Shown: positions 7,471 to 13,145 of the stretch, in pieces
Layout of the letters: the number at the start of each line of letters is the position of its first letter
Position numbering within the stretch: the first letter of the stretch is position 1
Virus record (IMG/VR): IMGVR_UViG_3300021961_000681
Coordinates: 1-22,832 of that record
DNA length: 22,832 nucleotides
Direction: 5' to 3' (one strand)
Origin: a virus
Notes under the pieces: generated by a model
What the model saw: the letters and a program-made list of their open reading frames with translations, nothing else
The model's database searches: none
What the model was told of the DNA's origin: nothing
Made by a program: the position numbers and the translations under genes

Positions 7471-8206
7471 ATTGGATTTCAACTAATTTTAAGGGTTCTG
7501 TTTGTTCGTTAGCTAGCATATGCCACATACCCTGAGGTATGTGCAATGACTGGTGTTTTTCAAAAACTCCAAAAAGCTCTTGATCTGTACTGTTGTTAAG
7601 TGTATACACTGTTGCAATGCCGCTATCTACAAACCAGTGCTCACTACGATGCTTGTGACGTTGCATTGATAAATGTTTCCCAGGCTCAACTGTAAGTTCT
7701 TTCACTTTGACCTCCTTACTTGATTCATGTAGTACACGATAGTATCCCCAAATACGTTCTGTTTTTGGTGCCTTCCATTCTTCTAATATCCAACTACTAG
7801 AATTTATTTTATTTTTGCCGCCAACTTCCCAAGCAAACTCTAGTCCGTACTTATATTTGTACATTTCGTATTCTGGTGTAGTAGAGTTGTTTCTATCTCC
7901 ACCGTTTGCAAAAACAACTGTGGTACTTTCATCATATTTTGCTAACATGAGATAGATTGCGTGGCAAGCGGTGCCGTCATCATCATTAAACGAAATAACT
8001 TCATCGACACATGCAAGTTCTTTAATAACTGATGCACGTTCTTCAAAAGGCATAAACGGCCTACCTTTTTTACGAGTTAGCCAAGCATCACTATTAAGGC
8101 CAACTACTAGCTTGTTTCCTAGTTTTTTCGCAGCCTTAAAATATTCTATATGTCCAGAATGGAGAGGATCAAACCCACCAGTGATCAATACTACACGTTT
8201 ACTCAT
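7424..8206 (-). CDS. Nucleotidyltransferase-cupin fusion (sugar-nucleotide synthesis)
   Basis: Two domains are joined in 260 residues. Residues 1-145 are a cytidylyltransferase-like HIGH-superfamily nucleotidyltransferase: VVLITGGFDPLHSGHIEYF carries the GxFDPxHxGH motif (H16, H19), and VVFANGGDRNN near 97 is the second nucleotide-binding segment. RfaE2/HldE and glycerol-3-phosphate cytidylyltransferase are relatives. Residues 150-260 are a cupin like the C-terminal phosphomannose-isomerase domain of ManC: RIWGYYRVL, then the metal site in MQRHKHRSEHWFVDSG (H184, H186, E189) and LHIPQGMWH. ManC normally pairs this cupin with a GT-A guanylyltransferase, so this partner is unusual. A plausible role is isomerising and activating a sugar phosphate for the island's transferases. 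A CATAAATA motif lies five bases before the ATG; no Shine-Dalgarno sequence is seen. Confidence 0.85.
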   Translation of the reverse strand: MSKRVVLITGGFDPLHSGHIEYFKAAKKLGNKLVVGLNSDAWLTRKKGRPFMPFEERASVIKELACVDEVISFNDDDGTACHAIYLMLAKYDESTTVVFANGGDRNNSTTPEYEMYKYKYGLEFAWEVGGKNKINSSSWILEEWKAPKTERIWGYYRVLHESSKEVKVKELTVEPGKHLSMQRHKHRSEHWFVDSGIATVYTLNNSTDQELFGVFEKHQSLHIPQGMWHMLANEQTEPLKLVEIQYGTNCVEEDIERREV

Positions 8207-8211
8207 GTAGA

Positions 8212-8219
8212 TATTTATG
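8212..8219 (-). promoter_or_regulatory. CATAAATA late-promoter-like motif before the nucleotidyltransferase-cupin gene
   Basis: The minus strand reads CATAAATATCTACATG. The motif ends five bases before the ATG and contains the TAA stop of the upstream pyruvyl transferase gene. Used as a -10 element, it would yield an essentially leaderless transcript. Confidence 0.35.
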
Positions 8220-8913
8220 TGTGCAATTTATTAAAAACTTCCTTAATTGGAGTTAAGCTTATCTGGCCAACTGAAAATATAGGATCGTCTAAAGACGAAA
8301 GTTTAGCTTCTAATTTTAATGCAGCATAATGATCTTTAAATTTAATGTTATCACCTTTTATATTGTTTGAAAATTTGACCCAAGCTGCTGGTATGCCATA
8401 TGCATGTGCTGCTATTATTCCATGTAATGAACTTGATATAATAGTTCTACATTTAGTTATTTCTTTTGCAACATCTAAAGGATTTGCATTTTCTAATTTT
8501 ATAATTTTATAATTAGGAAATAAATTTTTAACCAACTCATAATCTACGTAATGGGGAGTAATTCCTACATCAAATTCTTTTTTACTTTCATTACAGAATA
8601 ACGGTAGTAGTAATGCAGGGTCGCCATAAATTTCAGGACAATTACCACCACACTCTATAATACGTTTCCGTGTTAGTGGACCTCTTACAAATCGGTAGTC
8701 AGCATTTGGATTTAATTTGTGTTTTGTATGCATAGTTCCACTACCAAGAACTATCATGTTATCTGTAGCTCTATGTACAATAGAACCTATACACATTGCA
8801 GAAGCATTGCTTGGAGATTTAACCATTTTGTGTTTTATATTAAAATAATCTAAAACATAAGGGGTTAAGATATCTCCAAAGTTAGGACGAGCATTTGACC
8901 AATAGACGTTCAT
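8215..8913 (-). CDS. Polysaccharide pyruvyl transferase family protein
   Basis: This 232-residue protein matches the polysaccharide pyruvyl transferase family (PF04230 type). It has NFGDILTPYVLDYF near the N-terminus, a glycine-rich VLGSGTMH strand, VRGPLTRKRI, YGDPALLLP, and the signature SSSLHGIIAAHAYGIPAAWV near residue 161. Family members add a pyruvate ketal from phosphoenolpyruvate to a sugar, giving the polysaccharide a negative charge; some act as other transferases. It is shorter than many members (about 300 aa) but keeps both conserved ends. It overlaps the FkbM gene by four bases (ATGA). Capping or decorating a phage-directed glycan is the likely job. Confidence 0.85.
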   Translation of the reverse strand: MNVYWSNARPNFGDILTPYVLDYFNIKHKMVKSPSNASAMCIGSIVHRATDNMIVLGSGTMHTKHKLNPNADYRFVRGPLTRKRIIECGGNCPEIYGDPALLLPLFCNESKKEFDVGITPHYVDYELVKNLFPNYKIIKLENANPLDVAKEITKCRTIISSSLHGIIAAHAYGIPAAWVKFSNNIKGDNIKFKDHYAALKLEAKLSSLDDPIFSVGQISLTPIKEVFNKLHT

Positions 8914-9533
8914 GACCAGCCAAATATATAATCTTTTCTGATATTAGTGTGTTCTATTGCGCCAATTGATTTAAGAAATTTTCCAGCACAATAATCTGTA
9001 TCTGGATGTTGTTCTACAACAATAATTGGTTTGTACTTTAAGATTGTTTTTTCTGCACCTTGCAGAACTTGCATGTCGTGTCTTTCACAATCTACCTTTA
9101 ATAATCCGAATTTAGGTAGATTTAACTCGTCTAGTGTCTTTAACTCTATTGATCCTGCACTATTTTCAATAACATAACTTGAACCAGTATTTTCGCTATC
9201 ATATACCATGTTAATATTACCTGAAACATTGCTAAGTGCAAACTCGTTTATTTTAACAGGAAGCCCGGTAACATTAAGTTTTAAACATTCTAAAACTTGA
9301 GGGATAGGCTCAAATGCAATGACTTGACTAAACTTTTCAGTTAGCGGCTTTGCCCATAGTCCAACATTTGCGCCCACATCTACTGCTATACTAAAATCTG
9401 TTACATATTTGTATGCTACATCTCTTACATCGTCTTGGTACTGCGCAGGCCCGCCATTTTTTACACGCTTAGTTATTAACCGTTCAAAATGACTGTCGGT
9501 ATCTGGCATCCAGTATTCATAAACTTTTTTCAT
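8910..9533 (-). CDS. FkbM-family SAM-dependent methyltransferase
   Basis: A 207-residue Rossmann-fold methyltransferase. SAM-binding motif I is VDVGANVGLW (51-60), the acidic motif is AFEPIPQV (73-80), and the FkbM-type LKVDCERHDMQVLQGAE lies near 145. FkbM enzymes O-methylate sugars and small molecules; in glycan clusters they typically methylate hydroxyl groups of the growing or terminal sugar. It is coupled on both sides by ATGA overlaps, to the 212-aa glycosyltransferase upstream and the pyruvyl transferase downstream. The protein is soluble, and the exact methyl acceptor is unknown. DNA methylation is unlikely because no N6-adenine or C5-cytosine methyltransferase motif is present. Confidence 0.88.
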   Translation of the reverse strand: MKKVYEYWMPDTDSHFERLITKRVKNGGPAQYQDDVRDVAYKYVTDFSIAVDVGANVGLWAKPLTEKFSQVIAFEPIPQVLECLKLNVTGLPVKINEFALSNVSGNINMVYDSENTGSSYVIENSAGSIELKTLDELNLPKFGLLKVDCERHDMQVLQGAEKTILKYKPIIVVEQHPDTDYCAGKFLKSIGAIEHTNIRKDYIFGWS

Positions 9534-10168
9534 ATTACATACTTGTCATAAACTGATTTATACTTTTGTGTAATTTTCTGGTCACCTTTTAGCGTATAAA
9601 AGATGCTACCATATTTATTTTTTCCGTAAACCATCCACATTAATGGCAGTTCTTTAAATTTATAATCTTTAGCTAACTCTGCTAAAATTACTTGATCTCG
9701 ACCAATATTCCAATTGTCTATACTAATTGCTTGTAACCGAGTCGCATAATCTATTGCAAATGCAGGATTGTTAAATGTAACAAACCCAGCAAGCCAGTTT
9801 CCTGCTTTTCGATGTTTTAATACATGTGTATTGTTAAAAACTTTTTCAAATTCTTTTTCAGTAAATGATTTAGTACAAATTGTATCAGCATCAACAGTTA
9901 CAAATAACTCTGTATTTGATATTTTTTCTGCAACAGCTAAAAATCGAACTGCCTGTAAATATGCAATTCGTGATTCGTCAGAAGAAAAAGTACGGTCCTC
10001 TAACGAATATGTTACATATGGTAATTTTGTAAAGCTAGTAGGATTAACAATATGACAAAATAATTTATTTCTTAGCCAAGGATTTCTGTTGTAAGCAGAT
10101 TTTAAAAATGCTTCTGCCCAATCGTTATAGTAATTTTGATCACATGCTACTAATATGTTTTTGTTCAT
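9530..10168 (-). CDS. Small GT-A glycosyltransferase (212 aa), first gene of the glycan island
   Basis: A compact GT-A enzyme resembling GT8-type and related phage glycosyltransferases. It opens NKNILVACDQNY, has R67 and R75 flanking AYLQAV (donor contacts in such enzymes), the DxD site FVTVDADTIC (DAD 93-95), GNWLAGFVTFNN near 124, GRDQVILAEL near 156, and a basic closing segment GSIFYTLKGDQK. It is short for the class (usually 250-300 aa) but the core elements are complete. Its ATG overlaps the TAA of uvsY (TAATG), and its own stop overlaps the FkbM start (ATGA). The glycan genes thus follow directly from the recombination genes without a break. Confidence 0.82.
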   Translation of the reverse strand: MNKNILVACDQNYYNDWAEAFLKSAYNRNPWLRNKLFCHIVNPTSFTKLPYVTYSLEDRTFSSDESRIAYLQAVRFLAVAEKISNTELFVTVDADTICTKSFTEKEFEKVFNNTHVLKHRKAGNWLAGFVTFNNPAFAIDYATRLQAISIDNWNIGRDQVILAELAKDYKFKELPLMWMVYGKNKYGSIFYTLKGDQKITQKYKSVYDKYVI

Positions 10169-10623
10169 TAGAGAGATGCATCTTCCATTCCAGCAACTCG
10201 AAGTTTAACTATATTTGTAATTTGCCACTGTTTTTGATCAAGTGCTTTAAGCACACCTAACCATTTATTTCTTATAAGAGCAAATTCATTAATAATTTTT
10301 TCGTAATCAACTACATCTGCCTCACCGTCAACATATTTTTCAACATCGCGGCTCGACAATGCTCTTTGATAATTTTCTAGATATTTTTTAAAAAACGAAC
10401 TGCGTAATCTACGCAGTTCAATGTTTAAATATTCTAATATTGCTTCTAGTTCTTGCAGCTGATTAAATCTTTGTTCTACAATACCAGGCATGGATGCTGC
10501 TGCCTTTTCTATACTACCAGAGATTTTAACTTCGGAACGAGCCGTTATTAACTCGTTCTCGAAGTATTGGATTGCGTTTGGAATTTCAGAAATATCTCTT
10601 GATATTTTACTATACCAACCCAT
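10168..10623 (-). CDS. uvsY: UvsY recombination mediator
   Basis: A 151-residue, almost entirely helical, charged protein in the position expected for UvsY (T4 UvsY is 137 aa). The central LRRLRSSFFKKYLENYQ basic helix and the closing helix with QWQITNIVKLR fit the family. UvsY assembles on gp32-coated ssDNA and helps load UvsX onto it. The gene overlaps the small acidic gene upstream (TAATG) and the first glycan gene downstream (TAATG). An odd feature is a perfect 10-bp hairpin followed by six T's within the coding sequence at 10390-10419. The assignment rests on family resemblance and on context with gp32 and uvsX. Confidence 0.85.
   Translation of the reverse strand: MGWYSKISRDISEIPNAIQYFENELITARSEVKISGSIEKAAASMPGIVEQRFNQLQELEAILEYLNIELRRLRSSFFKKYLENYQRALSSRDVEKYVDGEADVVDYEKIINEFALIRNKWLGVLKALDQKQWQITNIVKLRVAGMEDASL
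10390..10419 (-). terminator. Terminator-like hairpin inside the uvsY coding sequence
   Basis: On the minus strand GAACTGCGTA, a 3-base loop GAT and TACGCAGTTC form a perfect 10-bp stem, followed by G and six T's. This has the form of a Rho-independent terminator. It sits within the codons for ELRRLRSSFF, so it may instead be a chance result of coding. Active translation of uvsY would be expected to suppress it. Confidence 0.4.
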
Positions 10624-10856
10624 TAACTATCCCATTCATCATCATTGTCGTCGTCGCAGTAGTCAGCTTCTAGATAGTATTTAATAGCATTGTCTAGGTC
10701 AAAGTCTGATCCTAAACATTCTTCAAAAACTTGGTCGTTAACACCGTAGTCGGCCAATAGATCTATAAACTTTTCTGCAACTACTTCAATTTGTTTTTTA
10801 TCAAGATATTCTTTAAACAAAGTCCAAACATCAGTAATCTGATCTTCACTCAACAT
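10623..10856 (-). CDS. Small acidic protein between uvsX and uvsY (77 aa)
   Basis: The function is not recognised. The ATG at 10854-10856 is preferred, with GAGGAG ten bases upstream; a TTG at 10862 would add two residues. The protein is strongly acidic, ending in an Asp/Glu-rich tail (EADYCDDDNDDEWDS), and mostly helical. It overlaps the end of uvsX by 11 bases and the start of uvsY by one (TAATG), so it is made together with the recombinase and its mediator. I recall small acidic genes at this position in marine T4-like phages. An accessory or regulatory role in recombination, or DNA mimicry by the acidic tail, is possible but unproven. Confidence 0.8.
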   Translation of the reverse strand: MLSEDQITDVWTLFKEYLDKKQIEVVAEKFIDLLADYGVNDQVFEECLGSDFDLDNAIKYYLEADYCDDDNDDEWDS

Positions 10857-11934
10857 TATCAACTAACTCCTCATGGTCAATTACTGATTCATCATCAGTT
10901 TGGGTATTTACCATCTCTGTCTTTTTATTAGGTAAATCTTCCATGACCATTTCGAGTAGTTGGCCGGTCCAGTTTTTTCTGTACTCTAATGTTTCAACGC
11001 CTTCGCTTGATGTATAGCGGTACCGGTTGCCTTGCTTTTCAAGTATGCCCCATTTCTCAAACATGTCAAACAATCCTGAGTAAGGATCCATGCCTGTTTC
11101 GTAAGGAATCTTAACTTGTACGCCTTCGAACGGTTTAGCATAACGTGTCTTCATAACTTTACAGGCTGCACGAATACCATTTACCTCTGAAGTTTTGTTA
11201 CCATCCTCATCTTCTTTGAGTTTGAGCTTCTTCATTGCAACAACAATACTTGATGCATAGATAAAGCCTGCACCGCCTGAAATCTTGTCATCTGGATCAA
11301 ACATATCTTGTGATGCATAAGTGTGATTAGTTACAACCATACCTACGTTGTATGCACCAAACATGTTGACACAGTTAGTAACAAGTGCTTTTAGTGCCTT
11401 GGCCTTACGACCCATGTCACCTTTCATGTCACCTGCTTCAAACTGATTAACTTCAGTAGGAGTCATTAACATACCCAATGAGTCAACTACAAACAAAACT
11501 TTAGGACGCTGATCCTCTGGCATTTCTTTGAAGTCTTTCATGAATACTGAAATAGTTTTGCCCACATCATCAATCATAGCCATGTTGAGCTTGAGCAATT
11601 TTTCTTCTGATGTGTCCACACCAAGTGCATGTAGCCACGATTCATCAAGTGCGTTTTCTGTGTCAATTAGAACAACAAAAATGCCTTGGTCTTGTGCGTG
11701 TTTTACAATGTTACCTGATACAATGTATGATTTGCCTGCGCCAGACTCGCCTGCAAAAACTGATACCTTACCTAGAGGAATACCTTTCTTAAAGTCTCCG
11801 CTGATAAGATAGTTTAGTGCATAGTTGCCTGTTCCAATCCAATCAGTAGGATCGTTAAAGCCTGCACTCATGCCTGTAATGCTCTTTGTTAGAGCTGTTC
11901 GAAATTTAGTTGGATCGAATGCCTTAGATGCCAT
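10846..11934 (-). CDS. uvsX: UvsX RecA-like recombinase
   Basis: This 362-residue RecA-family recombinase (T4 UvsX is 391 aa) has Walker A GESGAGKS (62-69), an IDTENALDE catalytic-glutamate segment near 90-97, Walker B VLFVVDSLGML (146-156) and a KISGGAGFIYASSIV stretch matching the DNA-binding loop L2 region. UvsX catalyses strand invasion that primes recombination-dependent replication and repair, acting with gp32 and UvsY. The start has a good AGGAGA Shine-Dalgarno nine to ten bases upstream. The 77-base leader holds two mutually exclusive hairpins. The C-terminus is acidic. Coupling to the following small gene is by overlap. Confidence 0.97.
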   Translation of the reverse strand: MASKAFDPTKFRTALTKSITGMSAGFNDPTDWIGTGNYALNYLISGDFKKGIPLGKVSVFAGESGAGKSYIVSGNIVKHAQDQGIFVVLIDTENALDESWLHALGVDTSEEKLLKLNMAMIDDVGKTISVFMKDFKEMPEDQRPKVLFVVDSLGMLMTPTEVNQFEAGDMKGDMGRKAKALKALVTNCVNMFGAYNVGMVVTNHTYASQDMFDPDDKISGGAGFIYASSIVVAMKKLKLKEDEDGNKTSEVNGIRAACKVMKTRYAKPFEGVQVKIPYETGMDPYSGLFDMFEKWGILEKQGNRYRYTSSEGVETLEYRKNWTGQLLEMVMEDLPNKKTEMVNTQTDDESVIDHEELVDNVE

Positions 11935-11961
11935 ATGTTTCTCCTATTTTAAAAAGCCGTT

Positions 11962-11998
11962 AAAGTCTGTAGACTTTATTTGTAAAAATAAAGCCTAC
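11962..11998 (-). promoter_or_regulatory. Two overlapping, mutually exclusive hairpins between gp32 and uvsX
   Basis: In mRNA order, hairpin A pairs 11986-11998 with 11969-11981 (13 bp, one G-T wobble, 4-base loop). Hairpin B pairs 11971-11977 with 11962-11968 (7 bp, 2-base loop). They share bases, so only one can form at a time. A GGCTTTTT tract follows. This could be a weak terminator, an RNA-processing site or an attenuator-like switch controlling uvsX relative to gp32. Confidence 0.5.
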
Positions 11999-12011
11999 AA
12001 ACTTAATTTTA

Positions 12012-12998
12012 TTAGCCGTTATTTTGACGTGCGCGGATCATTGCAAGAATATCGCTTGCGCCACCACCTGCCGCAGGTGCTTCTGACTTTGAAGCAGGTG
12101 CTGCTTTTGGAGCAGGTGCTGGTTCGTCGTCAAAGTCATCGGCTGGTGCGCTTTTGCTAGTAGCCGTTGCGTTTGGGCTTGCTGCTTTATTAGGATCGCC
12201 TGTACGTGCTGCCATTCCTGCTGGACGGAAATACTGACCCCATCTTTCAGCATCATATGCTTCGCCTTCAACGCTAGCTTCAAACATTTCCTTGAGGACT
12301 TTAACTTCAATATCAGTTGGCTTCTTAGGAAGGAAATCGCTTAGGTTGAACAGTCCGTGATCATTAACTGCCTTCATTTCAGCATCGCCTAATGCACGTT
12401 CTCTACGGGCCCAGTTACTAGTACCGTAGTCAGCATATCCTCCCTTTGAAGTCTTGTTCAAACGGAAATCAACGCCTGCTGTGTAATCAGTTGGCAGCTC
12501 TTCCATATCAGGATCAAGCAGACTTGCTTTAATGATCTGGAAAATTTGTGGGCCGATAATAAACCGACGAATTGGATTCTCTGGTGTAGAATCTTCATTC
12601 AGCGGACTATCTGTAACAAAGCCTTGGAAGATATAAGAACGCTTCTTCCAATACTTACGACCCATATCTTCTAGTGTAGGATCTTTAAACCAGCCACGCA
12701 CCTCAGAAAGGATTGGGCAAGTTTCACCATACATTTCCATGCATGGAACTTGTACTTGTACTGGACGTGAATCAGTCTCACCTTTAACGCCAGCAAATGG
12801 CAACTTAATCATTAGGCGTTCTGCCCAGAAAAAGTCGTTGTTTGGATTGCCGTCTGGAAGGAATCGTAGTGTTGCGGTCTGACCTTCCTGCATGTTCCAG
12901 AAAGGATAAATTGCGTTGTCGCCACCGCCTGTAGAACTACCGCTTGTGCGTGTTTCTTGTTCTTTGAGCTTTGCTCGGATTTCTGCTAATGATGCCAT
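12012..12998 (-). CDS. gp32: gp32-like single-stranded DNA-binding protein
   Basis: The 328-residue protein matches the T4 gp32 family (301 aa). A basic N-terminal segment (LAEIRAKLKEQE) serves for cooperative binding. The core begins YPFWNMQEGQTATLRFLPDG and includes RRFIIGPQIFQIIKASL. A Pro/Ala-rich linker with acidic residues precedes the last segment SDILAMIRARQ. It coats ssDNA during replication and recombination and organises UvsX and UvsY. In the zinc-ribbon region only C86 and C94 are present, without the His and third Cys that T4 uses, so metal binding is probably lost or changed. The start has an excellent AAGGAGG Shine-Dalgarno seven bases away, fitting high expression. It is the first gene after a 123-base control region. 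Confidence 0.95.
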   Translation of the reverse strand: MASLAEIRAKLKEQETRTSGSSTGGGDNAIYPFWNMQEGQTATLRFLPDGNPNNDFFWAERLMIKLPFAGVKGETDSRPVQVQVPCMEMYGETCPILSEVRGWFKDPTLEDMGRKYWKKRSYIFQGFVTDSPLNEDSTPENPIRRFIIGPQIFQIIKASLLDPDMEELPTDYTAGVDFRLNKTSKGGYADYGTSNWARRERALGDAEMKAVNDHGLFNLSDFLPKKPTDIEVKVLKEMFEASVEGEAYDAERWGQYFRPAGMAARTGDPNKAASPNATATSKSAPADDFDDEPAPAPKAAPASKSEAPAAGGGASDILAMIRARQNNG

Positions 12999-13005
12999 AG
13001 TTATG

Positions 13006-13012
13006 CCTCCTT
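13006..13012 (-). promoter_or_regulatory. Strong ribosome-binding site of gp32
   Basis: The minus strand reads AAGGAGG seven bases before the gp32 ATG, the best Shine-Dalgarno match in the window. It contrasts with several genes here that have none. Confidence 0.85.
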
Positions 13013-13059
13013 ATAAATGTGCCTATGAGCTTGTGCCTTAATGTGTAGCACTAATATAT

Positions 13060-13087
13060 AGTGTACACGATTTATTTATCTTGTCAA
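13060..13087 (-). promoter_or_regulatory. Sigma70-type promoter upstream of gp32
   Basis: The minus strand has TTGACA (13082-13087), a 16-base spacer and TACACT (13060-13065). The start site would be near 13053, giving a leader of about 55 bases that contains two GGCACA direct repeats before the Shine-Dalgarno sequence. The -35 box lies within a perfect inverted repeat (13080-13100). Confidence 0.55.
13073..13080 (-). promoter_or_regulatory. GATAAATA late-promoter-like motif upstream of gp32
   Basis: The motif GATAAATA lies in the spacer of the sigma70-type promoter, about 75 bases before gp32. It could keep gp32 transcribed late in infection. Confidence 0.4.
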
Positions 13088-13100
13088 CCTATTTGACAAG
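13080..13100. repeat. Perfect inverted repeat over the gp32 promoter -35 box
   Basis: CTTGTCAA and TTGACAAG form a perfect 8-bp inverted repeat with a 5-base spacer (13080-13087 and 13093-13100). The half nearer gp32 includes the -35 hexamer. This is the arrangement of a dimeric-repressor or activator site. Confidence 0.6.
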
Positions 13101-13107
13101 ATATTTT

Positions 13108-13145
13108 AGAGAATTAGCAGATCAACGAAGACCTGCTAATTCTCT
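13108..13145 (-). other. Strong hairpin at the 3' end of the 737-aa gene
   Basis: A perfect 13-bp inverted repeat (13108-13120 and 13133-13145) extends by three more pairs, one of them a wobble, to leave a six-base TTCGTT loop. It spans the last codons and the TGA stop of the 737-aa gene. No T-tract follows, so it is more likely an mRNA-stabilising or processing hairpin, or a weak terminator protecting the gp32 control region, than a classic intrinsic terminator. Confidence 0.6.

Noticed and set aside
8910-9533. DNA-modifying methyltransferase or restriction-modification system
   Set aside because: The protein has FkbM-type motifs and lies among sugar enzymes; no target-recognition domain or nuclease partner is present.
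10384-10396. TTTTTTAAAAAA tract in uvsY as a programmed frameshift site
   Set aside because: The reading frame does not fit an X-XXY-YYZ slippery heptamer, and the hairpin is upstream rather than downstream of the tract.
11825-12160. A 111-aa plus-strand open frame across the uvsX-gp32 gap
   Set aside because: It is antisense to both genes and to the paired hairpins, with no ribosome-binding site or recognisable protein.
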